A DNA stretch of 64,000 nt, taken from contig CALYLX010000066.1 in assembly GCA_944990035.1 (NCBI GenBank), positions 930,001 through 994,000 of the forward strand, given 5' to 3'. Below the pieces are notes generated by a model. That model had not been told where the DNA came from, ran no database searches, and saw only the letters and a program-made list of their open reading frames with translations. Every line of letters begins with the position of its first letter. The first letter of the stretch is position 1. The stretch comes from Clitopilus passeckerianus (lineage: Eukaryota > Basidiomycota > Agaricomycetes > Agaricales > Entolomataceae). Positions 34,222 to 45,664 of this stretch are shown piece by piece. A program made the position numbers and the translations under genes.

Positions 34222-34941
34222 GATCATGTAACGGGTCACGCACCCCAACGGGTCATTCGACTTTTCCTCAACAACCATGGCACATACGCCCTTGATTCTA
34301 ACTGCATTCTGGAGCTGAAATAGGAGGGTATAAGACACGGGTAAAATGTAGCCGCATGGTAAACCCACGGTGCTTGAATTTGGGCGGGTCACAGTGACCC
34401 AATTGATTTGGAGCTTCCTGCTCGACAAAATGGGTGCACTCTGAGATGTGTACCCCCTCTGGAGCCAAGGTACGTCCCCCAAAACGTGACCTGGACATAT
34501 ATGATGCCAATGCTACCCTCATTAGCCATGCCTTGTAAGCAATCGGCGACCAGTACAAGATTTCGTCGCTCAGAATCACTTTTTCACCTTATACAGGCCA
34601 ATCCAAGCCACCTGGGCTACTCTTTTCGTCAGGTAACTCTGGTTATTGCACCCTTATATATCATCTTACTTTATCATAAAACACTTCCCACTGCAAAAAT
34701 ATGTGTTTTATGCTGGTTTTCATGGGTGGAATGCGGGTGACCCGTTACCCTACTTTTGCCCAGTTTGGCACTCTCGCACGCGAATTATTTTTGTGATTTT
34801 TTCAAACCACTTCTTGCATACAATTGCTTCACTCCAAGGTAGCCAAGATGATACGGCACCATCATAAAAATTCACGAGCAGCCATATCGAGTTTTCGTCG
34901 TGCTGCCAAAGATCCGGCGTAGAGTGACCCGTTACGTGATC
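34222..34941. mobile_element. 720-bp element with 18-bp terminal inverted repeats
   Basis: The left end GATCATGTAACGGGTCAC (34222-34239) and the right end, read on the other strand, GATCACGTAACGGGTCAC differ at one base. Internal copies of the motif (GTGACCCGTTACCC at 34736, CAACGGGTCATT near 34247, GCGGGTCACAGTGACCC near 34383) suggest subterminal transposase-binding repeats. No ORF resembling a transposase, so it is non-autonomous. Its right end lies 2 bp from the next element. Confidence 0.6.
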
Positions 34942-34943
34942 TA

Positions 34944-35983
34944 CAGTCGACTATCTCATAGTGCATTAGCTAATCATGCATAAGAGCTGATAATGCATGA
35001 CATGGTCGCTAAACCGACTCGGTTACCGCCAAATTATGCATTATTAGACCGTACTCAAATAGGCTGTTGCTATGTCGCTGAGCTACAAATATATATGATC
35101 CGTCCATTTTTCCACTGAAAATGACTGTCTGAGTTCACAAAAATGTGTTTGAAGTGGTTGCAATAAATTATGTGACCCTGAAATACACGTAGCACTCGTG
35201 ACCTTCTCGAAGCTGTCAAGAGAATTGATGAACTGTGAGAAAAGGCCCTGAACCAGCTGTCTGGCGCCGCTCAAGTCCAACCAACCCTTGCCACCACTGG
35301 CGCTCTCACCGAAATCGAAGATCAGTTGATGCAATCGATTGCCACCCTCCAGGAAAGGAATCAAATCAGAGGCAAACCGCCGACTTTGGAGGAGCTTGTG
35401 GATCCGGAGGGAGAAAGGATTCAAAGGAAGGTCGGCGAAGATGAATTTGAGTTCCCAGGTGGCGATGCGGAGATTGTCGAGAGGGCATTGGAGTCGAAGG
35501 AGGACAGACAAGTGGAGGAGGAGGCTGAGAAAGGGTCTGATGACGAGCTCGAAGACCCGTCAATTGATCCTACTCCTCAACAGGAACGTAAGTGGATCGA
35601 GATGTGTAGGGAACTCGAGTGCGCGTCAATGCAGTATCCCTGTATAGATGGGGTGAAGCTTTCAACTTTACAAGGCCAGCTTCGAAGTTTTCAGGCTCAT
35701 TTGCACAAGAAACGGCTTGGTAACATGCACCAAGCCTCGCTTTTAGACATGTGGAGCCGTCAGACTCCTTAGATATGGTTTTATTATTGTTACATACTCG
35801 TTAATACTTTATAAATGCTCTATTTATTCGTGAAATCCATTTACGACGCTTTTCTCGACGCTCACTCAGCTGTGACATCACACTAGTCACATATACGTGG
35901 CATATCTCTCCACGCATAAGGTCCGTTAATGCATGGCCGAGGCGGCTAACGAACGTTACCATGGCATTATGAGATAGTCGACT
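34944..35983 (+). mobile_element. 1.04-kb Tc1/mariner (pogo/Fot1)-like element, internally deleted
   Basis: Ends are inverted repeats starting CAGTCGACTATCTCATA on both strands, flanked by TA at 34942-34943 and 35984-35985, the target-site duplication expected for Tc1/mariner elements. The interior keeps only what looks like the C-terminal part of a transposase ORF (see next feature). The catalytic DDE core is missing, so it cannot move on its own. Confidence 0.72.
35181..35772 (+). pseudogene. Remnant of transposase C-terminal region
   Basis: The frame reads DLLEAVKRIDEL, a stop (TGA about 35231), then EKALNQLSGAAQV, MQSIATLQERNQIRGKPPTL, EFEFPGGDAEIVERAL, an acidic segment, and SMQYPCIDGVKLSTLQGQLR to TAG 35770-35772. 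The leucine-rich, acidic layout resembles the tail that follows the DDE domain in fungal pogo/Fot1 transposases, but I cannot confirm this without a search. The open part starts with ATG 35326. Any protein made would lack a nuclease core. Confidence 0.45.
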
Positions 35984-35985
35984 GT

Positions 35986-36404
35986 AATACGGTATCTATC
36001 TTGGCTACCGTCGCCGCCGCCAAACACATCCATCACCTCTTCGGCGTCGCGTCCAACGACGACCGACGCCCTTCCTGCAGCGGGCAAGCAGCCCCTGCAC
36101 AGGCCGCCGTGGCCCCAGGCCACGCTGACTAATCACCCTCCACCAAACCAGCGTGGCCCGCAGGACAGAAGCAAAGGGTTGTCCCTATCCCCATCGCTGA
36201 GCTCTGAGAGCTCCGGCCTCCGGCATAGCCGTATTCTCACGCCGACTTCCACCTCAGTCCCCGTCAAGCAAGGTCTTCGAGAAACTGTATCTTTATCCCA
36301 GACATCGAGAAGGTTGCTTTTCATATGGAGCATATCAACATGATAACCGACGCGGTGCTTCTTATACCGCTCAGCAACATGGAGAGTGGACCTTTTTTAA
36401 AACC
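35986..36404. other. Spacer upstream of second amine oxidase
   Basis: It contains CTATCTTGGCTACCGTC (35995-36011), an inverted match to GGTAGCCAAGATGATACGG at 34838-34856, and the words GCCGTGGCCCCAGGCCACG and CAGCGTGGCCCGCAGG around 36103-36160. The rest should be promoter of the second amine oxidase gene. Confidence 0.4.
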
Positions 36405-38364
36405 ATGGTACCACTCCTCCCCGCGCTGTGTGCACTTCTGCTGCCTCTCTCAACCCATGCCTCTGTCATCCAATCTGCAGCCCCTAAGCATAATGCAACA
36501 GTCCTCATCCTGGGAGGTGGTGTCACCGGTGTTATAGCGGCCCGAACGCTGTACCAGAAGGGTATCAAGGACTTCCTCATCATCGAAGGCCGGGATGAGC
36601 TGGGCGGTCGATTGAGGAGCCACACCTTTGCCAATCATACCGTAGAACTCGGAGCCAATTGGATTCAAGGAACCCAAGAAGGAGACGGGCCCGTTAACCC
36701 GATTTTGACTCTGGTGGAGAAACATAACGTTTCGACACAATTCAATGATATCTATGAAAGCATCAGTGAGTTAACTAGCATGTTTACATGTATTACCATC
36801 TGAGCCACACAAAATAGCTTATTATGACGAAACTGGGCCGGTCGACTACACCGAAAGCATCGACTATGCCTCAGATTGTCTCGACGACCTCACGGTTCTT
36901 TCAGGTCTGTGTCCTACGGGCTCGAGAGTAAACCCGTCCTTACCACAGGTCTGAACTCGATTCAATAGGGACCCGCGTGGATAAAAAGTTGGTTGACATA
37001 AGTGGAAGAAGCGGATATACGCTCGTCGGCGCAAAGCGCACCGATGTGCACGCCAGAGCTGCTGAGTACTTCCTGGTCGGTCTCTCAAAGCGTTCCATGG
37101 AAGGTCACCACTTACATTTGATGCCCAGTTTGATTGGGAGTATGCTCAAACCCCCGAGCAAAGCTCAGCTATTGCGTCTGCATGGGTGAGAGTAACCTTG
37201 ACCTGGTCATAAGGTTATTGTTGACTCAAGAGATTGGGTTTAGAACAACAATTTCACCTATGTCGCCGACCAAGGTGGATTCTCAGAAGACAATCTACTC
37301 GCCATTGACCCTCGGGGGTTCAAGACATTGATCATCGAAGAAGCCAAAGATTTTGTCGACTTCGACCAGCAAGTACTTCTGAACTCAACCGTCAAGACGA
37401 TTTCATATACCAACAAGGGTGTTACTGTCACCTTAGCTGATGGTTCTGTACTCTCAGGCACGCATGCTTTGTGCACATTTAGCTTGGGCGTTCTGCAGAA
37501 CGATGACGTCGTATTTGAACCAACCCTGCCAGGTCTGTTGGCGGTCAGTCAAGAATTCTCTCCTCTGTTCACAACTAGTCCATTGTGCCTGCAGGTTATA
37601 AGCAAGAAGCCCTAGCAACAATGACCATGGGAACATACACCAAAATCTTCCTCCACTTTGACCAAAAGTTCTGGTTTGAAACTGAGGTATGCACCTCTTT
37701 TCGACTACCCAGGCGAAGAAGTAATAAACTCAACATTTTCAGATGGCTCTATACGCGGATGAGGAGCGCGGCAGATATGCTGTCTGGCAAAGTCTCGATC
37801 ACGAGAACTTCCTGCCTGGCTCTGGCATTCTCTTCGTCACCGTCACCGTAAGCCCAACCTATCTTCCAAAGCCCAAGTTCAGCCTCATGATCATCACATC
37901 AGGGCGACTTCTCCGAACGCATTGAAGGCCTTACGGATGCCCAAGTCCAAGGCGAAGTCCTGAGTGTTCTCCGTTCAATGTACCCCAACATCACCATCCC
38001 CGAGCCCACTGAATTCTTCTTCCCTCGCTGGTTCTCCGACCCTCTTTATCGTGGTTCATACTCCAATTGGCCACCCGCTTTCTTCTCGGAACATCACGAC
38101 AATCTGCGAGCTACTATCGGGAAATTGTGGTTCGCGGGGGAGTACACGAGCTTGAAGTATTATGGTTGGTAGTTTCCTAGTTGTTAGAGAAGACACAAGC
38201 ATATGCTAATTTGGAACTTCGTAGGCTTCTTGCACGGCGCATACTTCGAGGGTCTGGACGCTGGGGCGAAGATTGCGGATTGCGTCAAGAATAAAAAGTG
38301 CGCTGGGAACCCACATGTTGAGGATGTGACAAACCCTACGCCTTATACCAACATAGGGCTCTGA
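36405..38364 (+). CDS. Secreted FAD polyamine oxidase-like protein, copy 2
   Basis: Paralogue of the gene at 31668. Signal peptide MVPLLPALCALLLPLSTHAS, then ILGGGVTGVIAARTLYQKG, FLIIEGRDELGGRLRSH, VELGANWIQGTQEGDGP. Exon boundaries match those of copy 1: TRVDKKLVDISGRSGYTL, QTPEQSSAIASAW, GGFSEDNLLAIDPRGFKTL, CTFSLGVLQNDDVVFEPTLP, MGTYTKIFLHFDQKFWFETE, NWPPAFFSEHHDNLRATIG, KLWFAGEYTSLKYYG, and FLHGAYFEGLDAGAKIADCV ending TPYTNIGL, TGA 38362-38364. The FAD-binding glycines and C-terminal FAD-contact region are kept. The sequences differ enough that the duplication is not very recent. Confidence 0.88.
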
Positions 38365-38531
38365 ATGTTGCATTTATTCGTATAACTGTTACTCTATAAA
38401 CATATGCACGAGTGTATAAAATATCCCAGTCTGTTGTACATGGATAGTGGAAGATGAACAATCGATAGATTGTCTTTAGCTCCGAGGTGGTCGATAATAA
38501 GATATATCTCATGTTATGAATGTTCAGATTC

Positions 38532-40536
38532 TTAAATATTGTCTACCTGTGGGAGCCCTCTCCCATCCTGGTGGGCCTGAAGTATCCATTCACGGTGGCG
38601 AACCCAGGACCCAATCTCCATCTGCACCAGTTCTCTCAACTTTCGCATGTCGAACGGAAGTGAAGGGTCAGAGGTTAGAGCACCAATCACATACGAGCTG
38701 CAAGTCCATGATAAGGTGGTCAGTAAGGTCCGAACACACCCGTTGCCTGGACTTACATGACAGTCCCAGCCTTCAAAGGATCTCCTGGTTTGCCTTCTGC
38801 AAAACCTTGCCCTTTCAAGCTCAGCTCCTTGCACATCTTCTCCAACGCCATGTTCTTCCCGTGCCAGAACTTATATGCCCGCATGTGTTGCGACTTAACG
38901 AATGGCTTGCTGGCCGTCCTCTGGAGTGTGGGTGCAACAGGTTTTGCTGTCGTCGTTTCGTGGGAACCGACCGTGTCTGGTATCGTTAACTCAGTGTCAT
39001 CTGTTCCAACGCTTGTTCCGGAAGAGGCAGATGCCGTTGTTTCCATAGAAGATGAACGGGATATAGGCGGAGTCTCGTATAACATCTGGACATTTGCTGA
39101 GAAGAAGGTAGAGGCCTCTGACAGGTTGGTGCCGTTCTGGCGACCGAGCTCAAGGAGGCGTTGATAAATCATGACACTGCAGTGGGCATCATTGGCAGCG
39201 TCTGTGCTCAACGGTCAGTCTATGAACAGAGTTAGAGCTGCGCAAGTACACCCACACTCGCACTGTAGAGCGGTTAAAGGATCTTCCCAATTGCTCGTTC
39301 GTTCTGCACCTTTCTCTAGTTCCTTGCCACAGTATTGCTCCACCAGCTACGAAGAGTAGTGAGATCTCGTCATGGAGCTGAGAAAAGGTTAATTATGACA
39401 GACCTTGGCGAGTGCAATCACTTTGCGTTTGGTCTTCCGGCTTTCGGGATCCACGATTTGAGCGACTGCACCAAGCTCAACCAGGTTTTTGCAGAGAATA
39501 CCGTAATCTCTGAAAAGCTTCTTCCCGTCGCCTGAAGCTCCCGTAAGTTATTATAGAAATGGACGCAGAGAAGGCTCACCAAGGATATTCGCCCCGAGCT
39601 TGGGAATATCCGCATCTTCGAGCAATTTCTGTCAGAGCCGTCGCATTAGGTTGACTACCGAAGGCGGATGGAGTTCAGCATACCACAAGTCGCCTAGGGA
39701 AGCCTGAAGGAAGTTGAGATCAAGGGCTTACGACCAGAGAAATGCAACGTACGGGCCATGTTGTAGACCTGGATAAGCAGGATCAACCCAGCGGTATCGG
39801 CGACTTGAACCAAGGCAGTTCTTCGCTCGCTTTGTCCAAAGCGTTTAACCACGCGCCATTCCATGTCCATTGCGACGGGCCTAGATATCTAAAGTTAGAA
39901 CACGGTTTTCAAATGCACAATGGGAGGATGAAAGGGCACCCGGGACGAAGACTATCCACCAAATCGTCTGCCTCGGCTTCATCTTTAATGTACACATGAT
40001 AAGCTTTTGGTTTTGTGTAATCCTTGTAAGAGTATTTTAGAAGAGGCTGTGGTGCGAGGTCCTGAAGCAGGTCTTGTTCTGGAGAAACTTCATCCGCGGG
40101 AAACGCTGTAGGTTTGGCGGATTGCACAATGGTGCGTTTCGATATTACTGGGGCCCTTGCTCGTGCTGGTAGAGCACTGTTCTTGCTTGTGCTTGTACGT
40201 GGTCTTTGAGACCCGTGGGCGAAGGTGGCACAGATTCTGGGGGACTATATCTCTACGGGCTCGCGTTGACTCAAAAAAGACTCACTGTTCAAATTGATTG
40301 CTCACACTGGCACTACTCGATGGTTCTTCTTGTTCTTCTCCCAATCGATTCTTCGCTCTCCTAGGAGGCCATTGATCAGGCGCCTTTGGTTTAGGCTCTT
40401 TCATAACCTGAATTTCGTCGTCTGAGTCCTCAATTTCAATGACTTCGACTGCTTTCACGAGGCTTGCAATATCTATCTTCTTGGTCGAAACTGGACGCCT
40501 TTGAGATTGGGGAAATGGTTTGAACGCGTTTTGCAT
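38532..40536 (-). CDS. WRN-type 3'-5' exonuclease domain protein
   Basis: DnaQ-like exonuclease of the Werner-exonuclease branch. The N-terminal about 150 residues are linker-like and acidic (VEVIEIEDSDDEIQVMKEPK). The domain follows in several exons: KAYHVYIKDEAEADDLVDSL, Exo I PVAMDMEW (D and E of DEDD), QVADTAGLILLIQ, KLLEDADIPKLGANIL, Exo II GDGKKLFRDYGI, and Exo III YAANDAHCSVMIYQRLL (Y and D ligands). The C-terminal part has MRAYKFWHGKNMALEKMCKE and SYVIGALTSDPSLPFD then a Trp/His-rich end, stop 38534-38532. No helicase is fused, as in plant and fungal stand-alone WRN exonucleases. It would act in the nucleus on DNA ends, by family inference. The start at 40536 (MQNAFKPFPQS) is preferred, and in-frame upstream ATGs to 40692 exist. 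Confidence 0.82.
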
Positions 40537-40726
40537 GTTACTGGATACGATGAGTCTTGGTATAGCCTCCCTCAGTGTCATAGGGTTGACCGTTCTAAGG
40601 TGTTCCCTCGACGTTGGAATCACAGCGAATGTCAAGTGTCGAACTCCGAGTCGTGATCGTGTCGCGTTCGTCACGTGGAGGCACTTCAGCAAGGACCACT
40701 AAGGTCGATGTCCTGCTGATCAGGTA

Positions 40727-40813
40727 TGTCCCATGGCTTAGTTGGTTAAAGCGTCCGACTGTTACCTCTCTTGATCAATCGGAAGATCGAGAGTTCAAGT
40801 CTCTCTGGGACAG
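40727..40813 (+). tRNA. tRNA-Asn (GTT), 13-nt intron
   Basis: It folds as a full cloverleaf: acceptor TGTCCCA/TGGGACA, D-stem GCTT/AAGC with loop AGTTGGTTA, anticodon stem TCCGA/TCGGA with loop CTGTTAA (anticodon GTT at 40761-40763), variable loop AGATC, T-arm GAGAG-TTCAAGT-CTCTC, discriminator G at 40813. A 13-nt intron (40765-40777) interrupts after position 37, the standard place for nuclear tRNA introns. The body closely follows fungal tRNA-Asn. It lies divergently, about 190 bp from the exonuclease start. Confidence 0.95.
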
Positions 40814-40818
40814 ACCCC

Positions 40819-40824
40819 TTTTTT
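40819..40824 (+). terminator. RNA polymerase III T-tract
   Basis: Six T residues starting 6 bp after the tRNA discriminator base form a normal Pol III termination signal. Confidence 0.85.
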
Positions 40825-41159
40825 CATCGCCATGAATGCTGAATTTCGCCTAATAAACACAGAAAGAAGGTGGTCAAACTTGGGGCTTGCATAACATTAT
40901 ACTGTACGTTGATTATAAGATACATTTTGTACAGTAACGAACGTGTTCGCTCATAGAACAGTGGATCCAGTCGTGGAAGGTCCTAATTAGTCACAAGGAA
41001 CGCTCGGTCAACCTCTAAGTCTTCGGAGTCTAAGCCTCTTCGTGTTCAATTGTTGTTCTAGCCACTGAAAGGGTACCGTCTTTTCTGCCGCCTGTATATT
41101 TGTGATGTCGGATGTTCAGAATCAACCTGCAGCACTGTGACGCCCTATGGGTTTTATAT
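40825..41159. other. Intergenic, nothing recognised
   Basis: About 335 bp between the tRNA terminator and the 3' end of the first DUF6533-type gene. No gene or repeat seen. Confidence 0.4.
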
Positions 41160-42336
41160 TCAGGCAATGAATGAGAGTTTCGATTCAAACTGACCAAGAT
41201 GGAAGCGAAGGTAGTGGGCCATCTGGAGGTAAGTTGTCAGAATCAAATCCTTCTCCATTCCTGAGGTCGTAGGTCGCTCACGTGAATAAGGCATGCCCAG
41301 TAGCGCGATAAAGAGCACCGTAAGGGAATACGCCAAGAGCAATCCCTGTCACCAATTGGATCCTGTTAGTACATGTTCAAGATTACGGTAAGAAGATATA
41401 CGCACCAACAGGACCAACGAGCGTAATCAGCGACTCTTTATGCACCAGGCGGGTAATCCTTGGAGAGAACCCTCGCAGGCGCCCGATAGCACTCCTCTTG
41501 CAAGTAAGGTACGCCAGGAATCCGTATCGAAATACCGATACGGTTCTGCGAAAAATGTGAGCTGGTTCTGATTCCGGGCCTCACAGTACCAAATCACCTA
41601 CACGACTGCCGCAAAGGTGTACACGGGCGTTGAGTGTGGTACACAAGCAACGTCGAATTGTACCCCATTTCGTATTCTCGTTCCGCCTATGAGCGAGGCG
41701 AGTATACTTACTATCAATCCGTAGGATAGCATGCGCCCAATATGGCGGTCTCTATTGTAGAGTGTATAGACTGAAAGAGTGCGAGTGACGTGAGTGGGAG
41801 CCGAAGCCAAGCAAGAGAACAAGTACCTCTTAGTCCCAGAAATAGGTCAAGAATAAACATGCAGCAACGAAATACGACGAGTTGGGATGAAAAGTGTTTC
41901 CGGCACAGTTCTGTGGGTATGGGCAATGGTGCATGGACCATGTTATTCCAGACAAATGCGGCATTTACCCTTTCTAAAAGAGTCAGTCTACAATCGAACT
42001 TGCAGAACGTTGACAAAACTCACATCTGCACAGCAATAGCAGGGTATCTTGCCAGCCAAAATATACACTTAATGTAACCAGGACATGGTTGCCTATGTAA
42101 TTGTTAGCATCGAATGACCGAGGGATCATGTCTTCACGAATCACACACGTCCAGATCAGCTGGTATTCCCCTCCAAAGGTCAATGCCGTATCCCAGAGGA
42201 GTAAGGTGAGAGCTGTAATATCATGAGCACAGGAGATTGTTGAACCCTTGTCTACGCTATAGCGAGTTGACGCAAGCATGGATTGCTGCAGAAGTCCTTG
42301 GTCCATTTGTGCTGGCGCGTTCAATTGCATGTCCAT
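41160..42336 (-). CDS. DUF6533-type multispan membrane protein, copy A
   Basis: First (rightmost in transcription order) of a family with a common plan: short N-terminus, a segment ending EYQYIW, an intron, then K-LY-x-ARY, then about five more hydrophobic segments. Here: ALTLLLWDTALTFGGEYQLI, then GYIKCIFWLARYPAIAVQ, SQLVVFRCCMFILDLFLGLR, VYTLYNRDRHIGRMLSYGLI and a final segment LLAYSLTVLFIALLGMPYS. The start MDMQLNAPAQMDQ (42336) is a guess, and the 3' end near 41160 is approximate. PF20151 (DUF6533) is an uncharacterised basidiomycete domain of multi-pass proteins sometimes likened to 7TM receptors. Copy A is more diverged than C, E and F, and the C-terminal motif found there (SFRG-SV) is not evident. 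Confidence 0.65.
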
Positions 42337-42718
42337 CACGAAGGTCGCTTGGGTCAGAATGGGAAGGAGCGTGGAGGGAACAGAGCTCCATGAAAGTTGA
42401 GAAAAGTGCAAAGCAGAATGGCTGCGAATTTGTCGTATTCATCGTGGTACTAGCTGAGTACCAAACGGCAACGACCGAAACGTGGACCGAAAAACTCGTA
42501 AAGCAAGCGATCGTCGGAGGGCTTGGGTTGCCAATTTGGGATCTTGCAGGGTATATGTTTCAGGGCAGTTCGCCAGCGCTCAGGTGACAATGCGCCACAG
42601 CCAGCCCCATCACTGACGTATGTAGGAACGCTTCCAGGATCGGTTGGTCGCCCAAGAGATAAATTACCATGGCCAAGGTGATGCAGAGTCATCCGGTTTT
42701 ATTCATGATTTATCTCTA

Positions 42719-43969
42719 TCAATTTACGTGGCTTAACTCATTGCGACGGTCTAATTTACGCCGTGTAAGGGGTATCTGTGTGTTCACGGCCGGAGGGGTT
42801 GTGGCAAGTGCAGCTGCCCCCGACCGTTGTATTTTGAGGATCAAACGACAGCAGCCAATTGATACGATCGAAATCGGCCATCTAAAACCCAAAGAACAAC
42901 GTCAAGTTAGTTGGCAAACATACGGCGGGATCAACAGACGTACACGAAGGCCGCTTGGTCAGTCACTTGGACGGTGACAATGTACGGGAAAAAGGTGCCG
43001 ATCATCGCTATGAAGACTGTTGAGTCGTTGAAAGGCGAACAGCCAATCCGAACGTACCTATTACCCCAATAACCATCCACGCAGAATCCTTCGAAATCAA
43101 ATTAACGAGGGGCTGGTTTGATAATCCCTCGAGATTGGAAGTGTTGCTTTTACGATAGATGAGGAAAGTCATCGCTCCATGCCTTAATGCAGCCATTAAA
43201 CTATTCATCTGTCAATATAAGCCCATAAATCAGAAATCTGTGATTCCACCTCCGAGAAAGATAGTACATCATTGAAAGTGAGAGTTGGTGTGGCACCTAA
43301 ACCGTCCCACTTAAGAGTTTCCAAGATCTTGCGGCAGAATAATACCGATGCAGAATAATTGCCGAGTATTACCGCAATCAAGGCAACGCCGACATATTGT
43401 CGCCTTCCGTAGAGAGCGTAAACTGGTCATCTTCATTGGGTTGAACTCTAGAAACATTTAGAATGCTTACTGCGATGGCTCAGTAGAATCTCCATTACCA
43501 GGAGTATTGTCCGAAATACGATAACCTCCACGAAGGAATACATTGAGCACTGATCCTTATGCAGTGACAGGAGGTCTCTGGCTCTCAGAATGATGACCAA
43601 GTTTGCGCTGTTCGTTCTATTAAGGGTGGATGAATTGGTGTGGGGATCACGATCTTACATTTGATTCGCGATTCCAATATACCTCGCGAAGAGATAAAGC
43701 CACTTGCGGTAGTCCCCATTACTAGATCTTTCCCAAAGGGATACCAGGTTAAGAGGATTACCGATTACCCAAGACCAGACCTACCGCCAGATATACTTGT
43801 ATTCTTGGTTGGCGTGAACAGCAGTATCCCAGATCAGGCATGTAAACGCAGCGGCTATTGCAACGAAATCTATTAGCCGGGTTTACAAACAGGTTAGATA
43901 GAATAACTAGCTTGTAGAGTACGTATGAGCCGTCAAATGCTCGACCATGACCAGCGGTACTTTATTCAT
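42719..43969 (-). CDS. DUF6533-type multispan membrane protein, copy B
   Basis: Same exon plan as its neighbours. AFTCLIWDTAVHANQEYKYI then W|, DYRKWLYLFARYIGIANQ, later NLISKDSAWMVIGVIG, VFIAMIGTFFPYIVTVQVTD and a last exon WPISIVSIGCCRLILKIQRS ending RRNELSHVN, TGA 42721-42719. The tail after the last span is short, basic and unlike the other copies. ATG 43969 (MNKVPLVMVEHL) is the likely start, but the first splice junction does not resolve cleanly by eye. Function unknown; expected in a cellular membrane. Confidence 0.65.
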
Positions 43970-44430
43970 GCTTCCGAAGCCTTCTTGAAGGAGATCGATG
44001 AGGGTATATAGCAGAACGGATATGAGGTGTCGCAGCCTGAATAGTGGGCGAATGTGGGTGGATAGAACACGTCGTTGCCATTGATGATCTTATAGAAATC
44101 GCTTCCGTCTCATCCAAGGGTCAAAACCGCAACTCTGCAATAGATGGCCTCCCCCGCCATCCGTCGTGTGAGAACGATTTGAAAGACCGGAAAGGGTCAT
44201 CAACTGCTCCACTTGGGCGATGCGTTGTCCCGTGGTTGCCTAGGTGGATGACAGGACCCGGATTGGTCAAGGCGCCGTTTATGCGGCCCCGTCCATCCAT
44301 TCAATTGCTTTCATTAAGTAAACGGCGGCCAGCCCCTGAGAACAACAGCGTCAACCACTGGCAAGCCAACGCTAAACACTCGGTAACTCTGGTCCGCCTC
44401 CAAGACAGCGGTGTAGGCGACGTGTCCGAG
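43970..44430. other. Spacer between DUF6533 copies B and C
   Basis: It should hold the promoter of copy B. A plus-strand open frame at 44044-44469 partly shadows the end of copy C and is not considered a gene. Confidence 0.4.
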
Positions 44431-45664
44431 TCATCCAACGGAGACGCCCCTAAACGACAGAGTCGATAACAAAGCCGTATGAGGAGCCTCCATCTTGTTC
44501 TTCAGATCTAGGGTAGTCATGATTAAGTGACACGACTAAATGATAGTCAGCGGTTTTTCAGGACGCCGATAGGTCAGGAACTCACGTATACTGAGCTCAG
44601 GGCAAGTGGCCACCTAAAATTGTTCAGACCTAGAAGAGGTGGCTAACGGATGATGGCTTACAAGAAGACTGCATGAGCAGCAACTTTGACCACGAACATG
44701 TAAGGAACGACAGCTAGAACCATGGCTATGTGATTATTTGGTCAGAACGCAGGAGGGTCAAAAGTAATGGTGAAAACCCGTACCAAGCAGAGCTACAAAC
44801 ACCCAGGAAGAATCTCTCGAGACTAGCCGCAGTATCGGACTTGCACCCCACCCTTCAACGTTCGCAGCGTAGCGTTTTCTGGCAGTGAGGAACCAAGTAA
44901 TCCCATTTCTTATCAACGAAGCGAGGCTGCGAGTCCTGATTGGATATCTAATCTTCAAGGTCAAAGCAATACAACACTTACACAAAAGCTAAGACATCAA
45001 AGTACGATCTTGACACCGCGTTGCACGAATCGTCGTATTTGAGGCCAAGAATGGCTCGGGTGCCGCAAACAAGAGTAAGCACCAGTCCGCCAACATAAGT
45101 TGAAAGGAGAAGAATGCCGATCTCGCGGTCCATGTTATACAGGGCAAAGACTAAGATGCTGATAAGCGTCGAAGCCGGTTAGGTGATGGCAGGGACCAAC
45201 CTCGCAAGCAGAGTATTATCTCGATCGTTGAGAGCACCGAGCGCGTCGCAAAAAGCTGGAAAAGGTACCAGGCTCTGCACACAGTAATGGTGGGATGTTC
45301 GTTGACAACATAGATAGTTAGAAGGAGATTAGCGCTGTGTAAATTTGGTTCACAAGTATCAAATGAGTGGCGAGAAATAGTGATTGGTGGAACGGCGTAC
45401 AATAAAGCGAGGATTCCGAAGTAACGAGCGAAGATGTATACGCGTTTGATCCAGGTGGTTTCACCACGCCAAATATTTTGAAATTCAAGGTCCAAGTTCA
45501 CCAGCATATCCCACACCGTGACTACCAGTGCAGCAACTCAAAAGGTCTGGTTAGACTTCGCCACTGAGATGGCGGTACCCCCACCTACCAGAGATGTAAC
45601 CTCGGACGCGGTTATTATCCTGGAGCCACATTATTTGCACACCATTTGCCGAAATGTCATTCAT
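44431..45664 (-). CDS. DUF6533-type multispan membrane protein, copy C
   Basis: N-terminus MNDISANGVQIM..NNRVRGYIS ends at the first intron; the motif RGY(I/L)S at this point recurs in copies E and F. Next exon ALVVTVWDMLVNLDLEFQNI then WRGETTWIKRVYIFARYFGI, the DUF6533 core. Then AWYLFQLFATRSVLSTIEII, VFALYNMDREIGILLLSTYV, LTLVCGTRAILGLKYDDSCN, NGITWFLTARKRYAANVEGW, ILRLVSRDSSWVFVALLG, MVLAVVPYMFVVKVAAHAVF, WPLALSSVY and a C-terminal tail MTTLDLKNKMEAPH with TLSFRGVSVG, TGA 44433-44431. Seven hydrophobic segments are plausible, like a 7TM protein. No lesion noted. Role unknown. Confidence 0.75.

Noticed and set aside
34408..34740. Open frame inside the 720-bp element, considered as a transposase
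   Set aside because: No DDE or zinc-finger pattern. The element has terminal repeats but no recognisable coding region.
35920..36010. CRISPR-like or satellite array suspected from repeated ATGCAT and GCTAACG words
   Set aside because: The words are explained by the inverted ends of the mariner-like element; there is no regular repeat-spacer spacing.
44044..44469. 141-codon plus-strand frame near DUF6533 copy C
   Set aside because: It overlaps antisense the last exon of copy C and has no family resemblance.
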